64,000 nucleotides of DNA. Source: Voacanga thouarsii. Taxonomy: Eukaryota > Streptophyta > Magnoliopsida > Gentianales > Apocynaceae. Within the stretch, counting starts at the first letter, position 1. Every line of letters starts with the position of its first letter. Of this stretch, positions 1 through 11,714 are shown in pieces. The stretch is taken from NCBI GenBank assembly GCA_026120185.1, contig JANUWF010001224.1:2356001-2420000 (forward strand), read 5' to 3'. Both the position numbers and the translations under genes were made by a program. The notes under the pieces were generated by a model that was given only the letters and a program-made list of their open reading frames with translations, ran no database searches and was not told the DNA's origin.

Positions 1-664
1 AATCTTTGATTACTCAAGTTCAATTCTTAACCTTCTTTCCCAAGACAGCTAAGAAAACAAATATATAATCAATTAAATTGAAACTACTTCTAATCTTCTT
101 TCCTAAGTCAATTAGAAGGAAGAAACAAATAATCAATTCATCAAATAAATTAAAGTAACCAAATTCTAGAAATAGATGAATCAATTGATCAAATTTAAAT
201 TTAATACATGATTATAACTTCAAAACATCCTTTTCAAATACAATTAAAACTAATGAAATTAATATTGTATATAAAAGAAAAATAAAAGAAGAAGATAGGA
301 ACTCATAGATATGCACTCCTTCAACACAATGGTCCTTTTAATGAATTCACTCATTTCTTTAATAATTCTCATTGTAACTCTTTGAATTCATGATTGTAGC
401 TTGTTAATTTCTCATATATATAACCTTCTTAGTTGCCAAAATTCATCTACAGAGGTCTTTTCCCGTCTACAAACTTATTCCAAAAAAAAAAAAAAAATCT
501 TTAGCAATTTCCAAATCTAGCTCATAAAGGACTGCAAACTGACATTGAGACAGTGGACATTCAGCAATGGCTTAACTCTATCTGGGTTGAGGTTTTGTTC
601 TATTTTTGCTCTATTTTTTCAACTTAAAGCTGGTGGGGGTTCCTAGGCATGATCCGACGCCAAT
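1..664 (-). repeat. LTR fragment G, left piece
   Basis: This AT-rich stretch resembles the middle of LTR D (about 27300-27700). Both contain blocks about unsorted-looking short words such as AATTAGAAGGA and 'CAAATAATCAATTCATC'-type runs, in minus orientation. It stops at a CCAAT that is repeated after the giant LTR L1, and appears to resume at 14264, where it ends in a sequence whose reverse complement is TGTAGGGGCTAAATTG, a typical start for the LTRs in this window. I infer one LTR split by L1. A run of 15-16 A lies at about 482-497. No gene is visible. Confidence 0.45.
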
Positions 665-3600
665 TATAAGATCTCATATTTTTAATTTTGAATGGTTACT
701 ACTTTTGACAAATTAGGAATTTGTATTAGTGGCCAGAACAAAAGATGATTAGTGTAATGCGAAGAATATTTTAGTGCAATAAAAATATATAGGGACCTGG
801 ATGTAATTTTGAATTTGTTCTACTCCTATCCTAAATCTTCAGATTGCAACTACTTTTACTAAAGGAAGAGTTTGGGGGTACATTATGAACAAAAAATTTT
901 CAGTGCGGAGAGATGAGTATTATAGTATAAATTAAGGTACTGGTGATATTAGGGGCTTATTTATAATTTTGAACGCAATTGGGATTTTTACCATAAATTG
1001 GAAAGAATTGAGAAGGAATTAAGATTTTTTATTCCTTCCATTGAATTCAATGAAAATTATAGATTTCATTGGTGGAATAAAATATTTTTCCAATACGGAC
1101 CGAAATTACAGTTATATTCTGAGAAAATTGGCCAAATTTTGAACACATGGCATTTTGTGATTGGTGGACATAGACAGTTGTCACACAATGAGAGGATACA
1201 TGAAACATTCATGCAAGAAAAGCATATTAAGTAAGCTTTACAAAAGAAACGAAAAAGAAGAATTATAGGTATTAAGAATTACAGCTATATTAATTTTGTT
1301 CACAAAAATATTTGATTGGTTATAAGGAAAGTTTGGTGGAACTTCAAGATTTGGTTACAAGAGTTATGCATGGAAATACTTGATTGGTCACAAAAGCAAT
1401 CATGCAAGAATTTTGAAAGAATTCTAGAGAATTCCTACAAATTCCTAAGTGACACCTAGTAGCCATTTGGACCAATTATAAACCTCCAAGTGAATTTAAG
1501 CCATTTGAAGCTTGTTTGACTTGAAGACCATTTTTCCTATAAATAGCCATGGAGTTTTGGTTGGGAAGGGATTTAGAAGCCAAATTTTTGGCAGCAAACA
1601 AGGGAAAAATGAGAAGAGAAGAAAAAGAAGAAAATAGAGAGGGGGAGAGAGAGAGAGAGAGAACCAAAACATGTAAGGAAGAGAGATAGAGAAAGAAAAC
1701 CAAGAAGAACTTGGGCTATTTAGCTACAAAAATCAGTAAATAGAAGGTAAAGGACTACGTTTCTTAAATTAAAGTTGTTATTTGAGCATAGTGATCATTT
1801 TGGTATGAATATTACAAAAAGCTATGCATGAATCATGACATTTATTTGGTAAACATTTCATGATTATGGGCTGTTTTGCGGTGGTTGTGTGACGGTGGAT
1901 CTAGATGTGTATTTTCTATGTTTATATGAAATTTAGAAGTGATTTAAAGGTGTTAAATTACAATCATCATGGCTGATTATATAAACAAAAGGAAGGCAGA
2001 AAGAAATGAAGTCATGTTATGTGAATTGTTAAGAAAATTATGATGGTTATGTGATAAATGCAAGCTGCTGGTATGTTATGGTTTGGCTTGTGAAAATACA
2101 GCTTTGGTCATGGCTGGAAATTATGTGAAAATTTGATGTTCAATAGAAATGAAATGAAGTAAGTGATATTTATGTGCTATGGAAGAAGGAGAACAAAGAT
2201 GTGATAAGTTTTGCTATAAAATTGAAGAAATTTTAGAAAATTCGGCTAGGGTTTTCGTGCAGTAGTTCTGTAACATTTCTATACTTGAACAAAGCCAGTT
2301 TATAGCTTTATTTCTGGGATTCTAGGAGTGTTTTGGCATAAGTTTGAGGTTAATCGGATTTACGGATTAAAAGTTCTGGTGAAAAGAGTAAAAGGTGCCA
2401 AATCAGTAACGAGATTCCACTACTAGAACTTTATGTTAAAAACTGAATGAAATGAGTAAGAGAATATTCTAAAGGAATATCTTAATGATATTTTAAAACA
2501 TGTTTGACATCATTTGGACTTATGGATTGACTGTTATGAACAAAATATTATGACGTGCCAAAGCTGGAAATTTGCAGAATTTCCAATAAAGAACAAATAA
2601 AGGCATGAAGTGATTTTATTTATGTTATGGATGAATGAGAAAGTAATTATGTATATGAAGACCTTGTATTCTTGTGAAGAAAATGAAATAAGGAAATGAA
2701 TTACAAGTGTACAAGGATTATATTTCATTTCAAGTATGAAATGAAATATGAAAGGAAGTGATACCCTCAGATGAGCATATATTTAGCTATATGTGTACAT
2801 TATCATTGAGGCATAGAATTTTAATTGTGTTATGAATGGTTATCATTGTAGGCCATTCATTGTAAACCTTTGGTGATGACTTATCAAGTACTTATTTTGC
2901 TAAGCGATAAGTGATTCGAGGTGAGTCCCTTGATTTTTAAATCCCGTTTTGGCTAAGTATTTTCTGAAATAATGTGATTGTGAAATTCCTGAGTTTGTGA
3001 AATACTTAGATTTTTGATTCCTTTTTGGTGATGAAATATTTTCGGTACAATGAAATGTTTTTCAGATATGGAAATGAGTTATCCAGACCTATTTAAAACA
3101 AAGCTTTAGAAAGTAACATTCCTCGGTTTTCAAATCGTTTGGAATCACAAAGTGATTTTCTAATACAAATCAATGTTTTCCTGATTTCAAATTCGTGTTT
3201 TTCTGATATATTCAATAAAATGTTTTTGCTTGAGATTTGTGGGCATCGATTGCCAAACTTTACATATATCTTTTTCTTGAAGGTTTATGTATTACAAAGC
3301 TTTTATCCTTGGAAAACTATGTTTTATATGCTACGTGAGCTTCCTAACTTTAGAAAAACTATATTTAATTCAGACTTGAAGGTTGAACTCACGTAGGAAG
3401 ATTTTCTTCAAAATGAATCCAATTGTTTAGAAACTGTTATATTTTGCACTAAGGGATGTGGAAACTTTTTACAATCAACTGAACTCTGGTTTTCTAGACA
3501 CCGTTTACAAGTATTTCACTCAATCAAATGGAAAACTGAAATTATTAAGAGTTTCAACTTCTTTTATTACTTGTTAATCATCACTTTCGTACATATGATT

Positions 3601-3709
3601 GAAAATGCCTGTCATATCCCGTTTCATGACAAGTTTTTTCATGTTACATGATCAAATAATGAACTCCTAACACATTTTTTTTCAATTACATGCAAAAATC
3701 CTGCCATGT
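665..3709 (+). mobile_element. Giant solo-LTR-like unit L1, left part
   Basis: This is the 5' part of a TG...CA-type unit split by retrotransposon A. The start TATAAGATCTC looks like a decayed TGTAA start and follows CCAAT (660-664), which recurs right after the 3' end at 14259-14263. Inside are a TATA box, a GA-rich leader (about 1600-1700) and long AT-rich sequence without a convincing gene; short reading frames here look random. Joined to 13262-14258 it is about 4.0 kb. The family also includes LA, L2, L3 and L5. I read these as solo LTRs because they have TG...CA ends, 5-bp TSDs and no partner LTR. A long-LTR Ty3/gypsy lineage is likely but unproven. Confidence 0.55.
1538..1546 (+). promoter_or_regulatory. 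TATA box of LTR L1
   Basis: The sequence is TATAAATAG, preceded by CC and followed by a GA-rich stretch with a GA microsatellite at about 1645-1662. The same arrangement, TATAAATAG then GA-rich leader, is found on the minus strand of the related LTR LA (9222-9230). Conservation in two diverged copies supports an LTR promoter and sets the family's direction of transcription. Confidence 0.6.
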
Positions 3710-5250
3710 TGATGTGTTCAAACTTGGGTATAAAAATCATACAAAAACTAATCACATTCCCAATCAAGTTTAAATTAAAACATTCAATCCAAATCATAAA
3801 TATGAGCAAGCGTACTCATCATTAACCGAGCATAGGGTTCAAACGAGTGTCGATCCTCTACGAACAAGTAGACATTAATCACCTTTCTTTCATTGTTTAA
3901 CCGACTCGATAAAGTGGAAAATAAATAAAAAGGAAAATAAAATAAAATAAAATAAAAATATATACATGTTAAGGATGTAGAATTATGTAACTTAAGCCAT
4001 TGTCTTGACATACATTACCTAAAGTACTTAATCTTTATCATAACTAATTATTCTCTTGGCATCATGAATGATAATATAGATTCACTTCTTTGTCCAATCC
4101 ATGAACCCCTATCTTCTAGATAACTTAGCATCACATATCCTGTCTCAACTAGCCTTACCTAAAAGATGCATTAACTATAGTCGTTGATTTAATTCCCATT
4201 CCTGGTAAATTATGCATGAAATTAACTAATGAATCCATATCCTGACAGATATCAATTAACCTTGAGTTACTTTGTCCCTACTCTTATCCCCTCTATCCAA
4301 GCAAGTTAAAAGCCAACAAATATGAAACTAATGAATTGAGACCACCATCAACCACTTTGTCCAAGCAAGTTAATAGGAAGACCCAACCAATTAATCTTGT
4401 AATATGCATAAGTAATCAAATACCAAGAATAACAATCAATTAATCAAAAGGTCAAAGAACTCTAAAAATCATGAATATCTAAAACAATGTCAAATTACAA
4501 TAAAATAATTAACACATCATTGTTCAAGAAAAAGAAAACTAAGTAAAAGAAAGCACTCATAGACAAGCCTCCTTCTTCTTCCTTTGAAGACCTTCTTACA
4601 CAACCCTTCTTAAACTTGAAGAATTCCTCCTTTAATTGAGCAATCTTCTATGATGATCAATGAATTCTCCCCCTTTCCTTGTGTTTTTCATCTATTTAAA
4701 GGCTTAGAAAGTGCCTAAACTCGTAGGTACAAAGCTCTTGGCTGAGTAGAAGTTGGAAGATACTAAAATTCCTCAACTTACCAAAAACTGCGTAGAAAAA
4801 ATCAAGCATTGCCTTATCTTAAGGGCACAGTCCACACCGCCTTGAATTTTGAAGCTGGCGCCGGTTATGTTCTGTTCCTCCACTCGTTCGCCAATTTTTC
4901 TTCAAATTTTTCACAATGTTTTCCAGAATGCAGTCCGCGCCGGTTCCAGCTTCACAGCCGGTGCCGTCTTGGTTCTATTCTGCTCGGTTTCCACAATTTT
5001 TCCCATCACTTCGAAGTTCGTTTCAATAATGCATGCCCCGCGCCAATGCTAGGGTCCTAGCCGGCGCCTCCTCTCCTCTGTTTTGCGACGATTTTGTTCT
5101 GTTTTACCCTAAAAATTTGAAATAAAGAGCAAAATACCTTTCCAAGGGTAAAATCTCAAATATGAAGGAATTTGACTGGTTATTGAACAAAATGTAATAC
5201 AAATGAACCTCAAATAACTAGGAAAAACATAACTAATTTAGCCTCTATCA
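3710..5250 (-). repeat. 3' LTR of element A
   Basis: On the minus strand it starts TGATAGAGGCTAAATTAG and ends ACACATCA. It matches the right LTR over its whole length, by eye with more than 90 percent identity. The stretch 4850-5070 is locally G+C-rich, with several copies of a GGCGCC-centred motif (see findings). The minus-strand 5' edge abuts the polypurine tract at 5251. Confidence 0.9.
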
Positions 5251-5290
5251 TATTCCCCCACACTTAGCTCTTTGCTTGTCCTCAAGCAAA
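5251..5290 (-). other. Polypurine tract of element A
   Basis: On the minus strand it reads GCTTGAGGACAAGCAAAG, then TAAGTGTGGGGGAAT, immediately before the LTR start TGATAGAG. This 'GAGGACAA...TTAAGTGTGGGGGA' arrangement is the usual plus-strand priming site in plant elements of this kind. Confidence 0.85.
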
Positions 5291-6574
5291 GTATCAAGAA
5301 CTAGTAGGAAAACACAATGTTTCATTAATCAGTCAATCAATTTCAAAACAAGATCTCTAAGGCTTTCTTCATTCAAGAACATAAAATACATTACTACTAC
5401 ATCTTTCACAACCAAAGCAAGACTTGTGTTAGTGATAAATGACTCAGTAGAACCATCACAATACTTTACAATATTCTCAAACCATTGGAAAGAATTTAGC
5501 TCAAAAAGAATATGCATTCCATATATTTACTTTTCATATACTCTCTCTACTAATCCGAGACATATCATGATTCTACTTAGATCAAGTAGGACTTTTAAGC
5601 TTGTAATGTAGCTTATCAAATGAAGGATATAGGAGAATCAAACGTCAAAGAAAAATTGAGAGTTAGCAAGAAAAAGAATAAACAAATGAATCCATAATTT
5701 CCAATTCTTCTTGCTCTCCTATTCCAAGACTTAAACAAACCATAACCTCATATAGCAATTACAACTCCACTCAAGCAAATCCTGCATTTTTTTTCTTTTT
5801 TTCTTTCAACTCTTCTTTTCATCAACTCATTTTCATATCTTACACAAGATCACTTAAATTTTCCAGCAATGGTGTCAAGTTTTAAGATGAACTTAACTTT
5901 TATTTTTCAGCTCAATCACCATTCCTTTTGTGATCTTTTCTTTCACTGTTGCTGTTGTTTTTTTTTTCACTTCTCTTCTTTCATTCTTTCTAACAGCTTT
6001 TTGCTTTCTTTTTTCAACTCCTTTGTTTTTTTCACTCTCACTTCTTTCTTTCTTCTCTTTCTTTTTTCTTTTCAGCTTAGCTTGTTATTGATCCATGGCT
6101 GAAAGTAACAAGTCATGATCTTTATCCACATACTCCCTCAACATTTTCTTACATATACTTTCAACCATCAAGTGCATAAAGATTTGGAAAATTATTCAAA
6201 CTCTCATAAACAAGTAATGGACGAAATATTATGAGGGGTTTTAAAGAAAGAAATCAACAATTTAGGCTCAAAATAGGCACTAGGGATAATATGACAATAG
6301 ATAGGCCTGAAAAGCTCAAACTATCCAAAGAAGGCCTATTACTGTCATCCCTAAGTTAAATCATAACTGTCTTTCTTATATCACCTCGAGAGATATTCAA
6401 GTAAGTTCTACAATGCTCTATGAATTTTAGAGAAAAACAGATTTAAGAACAATGCAAAGCATTAGATCAAGGACTATTTTGTCCGAATGAGTGCAAAAAG
6501 TCATGCATAAGCCATAAATGATCGAGAACACATGCTCTATAATCCATTCTAAAGACGTGCACTAAAAATATAGC
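5291..6574 (-). other. 3' non-coding part of element A
   Basis: This is the stretch between the gene and the polypurine tract of A. It contains T-rich and C/T-rich blocks (about 5780-6090) and no gene I can support; the 75-110-codon frames do not match anything in element B at the protein level. Its counterpart in B lies at about 21400-22430. Confidence 0.6.
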
Positions 6575-9221
6575 TTGAATGTAACATCCCTCATTTTCTT
6601 CTTGTCGCAGTGGGCCAGCTCAGGTGGGATGTCGCCCCGTTTGAAACCTCAAACTAGGGGTCTTTATAACGATATAAACTTAAAACAAGCAAGTACAAGT
6701 TAAAGCTTACATAAAACATACTATTTCATTATAACTACATGAGTGGTGGTAGATACATCATCAGGGTTCTCAAAATATACAAGCCAAAATGGTCTCATCA
6801 TCCAAGTACAATGATCATGCTAAAAGATTCACTAACTAGTGCTAGATGGCAAGGTACAGGTAGTACCGTCGCTAGTCTTCAGCTCTAATCCCTTAAATAG
6901 AAAAGACAAACACATGTGTGAGTGGTATACTCAGTGAGTCCCGTGTGTGCTAGTGTTTTACTCAGAAGACAAAGACATTTTTCAATTTCTTTATTGAAAT
7001 AAATTTTGTGCCAAGAAAACAGTACTATTTGATAAATTTTGGCTCAAACTGTCATGTACATTCGAAAAGCAGTGGCTTCCAAACACATGGCCCCTAATTC
7101 ATTAAATGCGGATTCTTCCCCAATTGGAAGTGCGACCCGCGTGCAAAGTTCAAGGAACTTCGCCTTTGGCTACACGGTCTCTTGTGCTAGGGACTACCCC
7201 TTACAGCACGTCACCCATGATATGCCGGAAGGGTGAGCAGCGTACAAATGTACCTCACTGTGCACTTAGGGATCTTTTACTTGCCACCATAAGCCATGGG
7301 TCCCAATTCTAACGTCAATCACTATCGAGGTGGCAAGGGATTGAACACACCGAGTGTCCCCGCTCGGTCTCATGTGAACAACCCACCATCACAATCAATA
7401 GGCAATTGCCGGGCTCACAACGGCTAGCTAGGGACGGCTAATTCCATTGTCCTATCACCTTGTTCGGAGTAAGATAAGCCCAATAACTGGACCAGGTTAT
7501 TTGGGTTCATCTATCTCTAACGAAGGCTAGTACAAAGGTTAAAGCCCTTGCTGAGTACTCAACGACACCATTGATTCACATATTCAATATACTCCTCTGA
7601 AAGGAGTCTACTCTCCCCGAAGGGAATTCAAAACAACTCATTCTAGGGGCCAAAAATCATTTTATAAAACTTTTCCATCACCCGAGTGGGTATTTTCAAG
7701 GGCTAGCAAAATTGTACAAATTTCATCTCAGAAGCCATTAAGCATAAAGAAAGCTTATTTTAAGCGTAAAGAAAGCTCATTGAAACATTCTGTTCACCTC
7801 GGAAGTCTTTAAGCATAAAGGAAGCTCATTGAAACATTTCGTAAATATCAATTAGACCGGATTCATAGGCTTCAATCATATCAAGAAGACATAGTTTATA
7901 TCAGAGAAACATTCAACTTTGTCAGAAAAACACATAGCAAATGGTAGTTTTAAAATCAAGGGACTCACCTTGTATATTAAGTCGAAGTTGCACTTGTTTA
8001 GACCTAAAAGATGTTCTCTTGACTTGATTCACTTACACCATTGGTATATCCCTTTGTTATTACTCAATGGTTTCAAACACTTAATGGTTTGAGTAAGGTT
8101 TCTATAATCTCTCTAAAGAAATAAATGAATTAACGCTTTTAATGGTTTTCCTGGTTTTACAACTTTACCACTCTCCACCATTCTTCACATAACTTATTCA
8201 ATATAGGTCCCAATAAGGTGAGGTTACTTCCATAATATTCCTAAGATATCCCTTTATCAATTCCAGGTCATGAGCCGTGCAAAATCCATCCCATTTTGTA
8301 CAGTTTTTCAGTTAATTCCACTGTTCCGAGTTTGGAATTCAGTTTCGTCACTTTCCAGCATTTTGTTCATAACTCTTCTAATTTAGGTCCAAATGAGATG
8401 AAACCACATCCTAAATATTCCTAGGACATTTCTCTATCAATTTTAGGTCATGGGCTATTCAAAACTCTCTCCATTTCGTTCAGTTTTTCAGCTAAACCCG
8501 CTGCTCCGAGTTGGTGATTTAAATTTACAGTTTAAGACCCCAACTTGTTTTAACTTATTCCCCTGATTTCTTCAACATACCCTACCTCATTTAAACTCTT
8601 CAATACATCATTTAAAATCCCAATATCAGTATTATTTTAGGTTTTCATATCCAGCAATTCTCTTTTATCCATATGAATTATTTATTCCAAGCTATTCAAA
8701 CCAGTAAATTTTGGCATATTACATTATTCTTGCTATTTCTGATCTCTTAGTCATCCAAACCCACATCACCTGATTCAAATCCTTTCTAACTAGTCTAGGA
8801 CAGGCTTAGGATTATTCATGTTCAAATTCCAGCAAACCATCACTCTAAAATGAACTGAAAATCATGTCCACTTCATCACTCATCCAACCGGTTAACCAAC
8901 CATCACAAAATCAACATATTTTCACTACTTAACTTCAACAATATTCACATGCAGCTAGCTTCCAACTTCTAGTATTATTTTTTGAGCTTTGGAGAAGTGA
9001 TCTCTTACCTTTCTAAGATGAAGGAAAACTGTAACTCTTCCTCCTTTTCTTTCTTTTCCTTTCCTCCTCTCCTTGCTGCCGGTTCTTCTCTTCTTTCTCT
9101 TGCTGCCAAAATTCTCTCTTTCTCTCTTCTAGTCTTTCTTTTGTTTTCTCTTCCTCTCTTTCTCTATTTTTCTTCTCTTCTTACTGCTCTCTCTCTTGGA
9201 CCGAAATCCTCCTCCTTGCTC

Positions 9222-9230
9222 CTATTTATA
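9222..9230 (-). promoter_or_regulatory. TATA box of LTR LA
   Basis: The minus strand reads TATAAATAG, about 630 bp from the LTR start, followed by a purine-rich leader. It matches the box in L1 and fixes transcription towards lower coordinates. Confidence 0.6.
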
Positions 9231-9623
9231 GAGCTTGCTCCCCTTGGTCTTATTTGGACTTTATAAAAGATCTAGGGTGAGTTGGCAATTTTTAGAAGTC
9301 TTGAGACTTCTCTAGATTTTTCAAGAGAATTGTGGATTGCCCTAGAAAATTGTAGGGTCTTCTAGAAGTTTGAAGAAATTCTTAAAACCTTTTTGGACTA
9401 ATATATGATTAATCTTAATTAACTTTCCCTAATCTCACTTAGCTTAATTAAGCTTAATTAGAAGAAATCTAATAATGGTCAAATTTGGTCAACAATGTCA
9501 TGCTTGTGGGCCACCTTTATTTACTTCTTGTGGGCCCCCTAAAATATCCTTCTGGGTCCCCTAAAATATCCTAGTATATAATATAATATAATTTGAAATA
9601 TTTATAGCATTAGGTATAATATA

Positions 9624-9645
9624 TTATATATATATATATATATAA
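9624..9645. repeat. AT microsatellite
   Basis: A simple (AT)n run within LTR LA, near its 5' end. It lies in a very AT-rich stretch (about 9570-9800) with no other feature. Confidence 0.8.
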
Positions 9646-9953
9646 TGGTAAAAGTAATATAATAGTTTAATATAATTATTGAATTTTTTTAATAATATTG
9701 TAATTTAATATTGCCAATATATTTTGTTATAAAATAATAATGGTTTTAGAATAATAGCAATAATGACATAAAATATATCATTAATTCTTTTTATATTTAT
9801 TCTTATTTTTAAATAAGTCCACCCTGCGCAAGTCCTTCATATAAGGCAGGTTATTACATTGAAGTCTCCAGAAAATCAAAAAAAAATTCTGGAAAAAGTC
9901 ATTGGCTCCCAAGAAGGCTAAAGAATGTGGATAGAAGACTTATCAATCAAAGT

Positions 9954-9993
9954 ACTCCCCCACACTTAAATTTGGAGATTGTCCTCAATGGCC
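9954..9993 (-). other. Extra polypurine-tract-like module in A
   Basis: The minus strand reads GGCCATTGAGGACAATC, then AAATTTAAGTGTGGGGGAGT. It has the same layout as the true tract at 5251-5290 but lies far inside the element. A second copy follows at 10149-10188. The same modules occur in B and C (see findings). Confidence 0.7.
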
Positions 9994-10148
9994 AAATAAA
10001 TATAACAAGAACAAACAATACCATGGGACTAAAAATATAAAGGAGAAGAGATAAGAAAAACAAACTTCCATTCGTCGTGCTCTAATTTTCCAAACTTTGT
10101 GCTCCAAATAAAATTGATAAAAACTTAGACAAAGTATATCACTAAACC

Positions 10149-10188
10149 ACTCCCCCACACTTAAATTGGACAATGTCCTCCTTGGCAA
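10149..10188 (-). other. Second extra polypurine-tract-like module in A
   Basis: The minus strand reads AAGGAGGACATTGTCC, then AATTTAAGTGTGGGGGAGTG. It lies just downstream of the broken gene and matches the B module at 21090-21128, including the sequence after the purine run (GTGGTNTRGTGATAT). Confidence 0.7.
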
Positions 10189-10390
10189 CAAATAAACACA
10201 AGAAAGCATCTCCAAAAGGACCAAAAATAATAAAAGGTAGAAAGTTTAAGTAATACTTCTCAAGTGCAATAATGCTCCAATAGATATCCAACTTGAGGTA
10301 AAGAGAAGGGCTTATCCAAGAGGACTTTATTCCTGTAAAACAAAACAAAAATAAAAGCACAAAGAAAATAGTAATAAAATAAAAACAGAC

Positions 10391-11288
10391 CTAAATAAAA
10401 GAAAACAAACTAAAGAAAAAGACTAAAATAATAAACAAATAAATATAAAACAACAACTTTCTACACCCATCATGCTTCCTCATCAAACCTTTTAAAAAGA
10501 AATTAAAGCTCAAAGTAGAAGATAGGCATAATGAGTGAAGAAAGAATGGAGGCATTTGAAAATTGGAAGGTTCAGGAAAACGATTTGTCTCAGCAAAGCC
10601 AAACACATAAACCTTATTTTCTAACATTTCTTTAGACACATAAGTATCTGTTTCAACATATGAGTGCACATGGTATTTAATGGATGCATCAACTTTGAAA
10701 TTACCGATTAATCCTTCAAAAGAATTTTTTCAATTAAAATTCCCCTTAAACTTAGCAATTGTGTTCTTAAAGATGGGATCAAGAAATCCTTACTTTTCAA
10801 CACATCTACAAAAACTAAGTTACCTCCCATTGAATGGGGTGAAGGATAGAGATTACCACCATCCTCCAAGGACTTTTACGATATAGTATTGAAAAATCCA
10901 ACTCCTTAAAGCATGATAAATTCAACACATCATTGTTTGGACCAATATTCTCCGAGAAAAGAGAAGAACCTAGGATATCATGTGACAAAGAGAGGTTAGG
11001 ATTATTAGCACATAAAGAAGAATTGAATACCTCCCTTCTCACATTGGATAATTGTCCCTCACATGATCTCTTCTCTCCTGGAAGATTCTCTTGTTCGAGT
11101 GTATGGGCCAGCATGAACTTATAATTCTCCTCAACAATCTTAACTAAGTGTTTCCTTTCATCGCACAATTGTTCGGAAGCTTTTTCATGCCACTGAAAAG
11201 ATGAATTTGTATTGGCAACAAAAGAATTCACTAAAGCTTTTAATGACGTCTCACCAAAAACATCAATGTAAGCTTGTAATTTTGCCAA
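10391..11288 (-). pseudogene. Internal gene of element A, function unknown, broken
   Basis: The first frame (11288-10815, 158 codons) starts LAKLQAYIDVFG, continues with EQENLPGEK and NSSLCANNPNLSLSHD, and ends after a frameshift. A second frame (10669-10391, 92 codons) resumes with VSKEMLENKVYVFGFAET. Both align along their length with the B gene at 19792-20796: compare LCANNSNIFLSH and VSKRMIKNEVDVFCFA. A TGA directly precedes the first frame, so the native start is lost; B suggests about 16 more residues. The N-terminal third is charged and probably helical; the C-terminal end is hydrophobic. I recognise no known domain. The position just after the leader is where gag would be, but no zinc knuckle (CCHC) is visible. 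Confidence 0.7.
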
Positions 11289-11690
11289 TCAATACACTGA
11301 TGTTTTTTTCTTTTTTCTCTCTCTCTCTTTTTTTTTTTTTTTGAAAAACGGAATAAAAATGAAGAACATGCAACAATGATGAATAATGCAATATAATGCA
11401 TGAAGAAAGAAATAAAAATGAAACGAAATGAAATCTACTATATCACCTTCAGGTTATTGGATCATATACCAAGGCTAACACCTAGCAAAGACAAGATAAA
11501 AGTTAGATAACAGAATTCATGGTTACAACAAAATACAAAGTTAGTCAAAGTTAGTCAATTAGATTATAAGAGTATACAAAGATACACAAGATACAAAAGA
11601 TAGCACTTTTTTGTGAAAAAAAAAAATAATTGTACATATTTACATATTTACATGGTTAAATTAACAAAATCCAAGCTTTCATGCTATTGT

Positions 11691-11708
11691 TCCCCAGTAA
11701 TGGCGCCA
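11691..11708 (-). other. Primer binding site of element A (tRNA-Asp type)
   Basis: The minus strand reads TGGCGCCATTACTGGGGA, six bases after the LTR end ACATCA. It matches the complement of the 3' end of plant tRNA-Asp (TGGCGCCGTTGCCGGGGA) at 15 of 18 positions. This primer is typical of Tat/Athila-related Ty3/gypsy elements and their non-autonomous derivatives. Confidence 0.85.
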
Positions 11709-11714
11709 AAAACT

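Larger units (their letters stand above)
6580..9858 (-). mobile_element. Giant solo LTR LA (3.28 kb)
   Basis: The unit has TTGAA duplicated at 6575-6579 and 9859-9863. On the minus strand it starts TGTAATAACC and ends GGGATGTTACA, so the ends form an imperfect inverted repeat beyond the usual TG...CA. It carries TATAAATAG on the minus strand (9222-9230), a GA-rich leader, the family's conserved block with core ACTCACTGAGTA (6920-6950) and a terminal hairpin (6635-6660). It belongs to the L1 subtype. No internal domain or second LTR is present, which fits LTR-LTR recombination. It lies inside element A. Confidence 0.85.

Noticed and set aside
7039..7312. Two overlapping 65-68-codon frames with normal-looking composition
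   Set aside because: They lie within giant LTR LA, in the more G+C-rich half; the corresponding part of L1 (13340-13560) keeps neither frame.
10680..11124. Plus-strand frames at 10680-10886 and 10933-11124
   Set aside because: They are antisense shadows of the element A gene.
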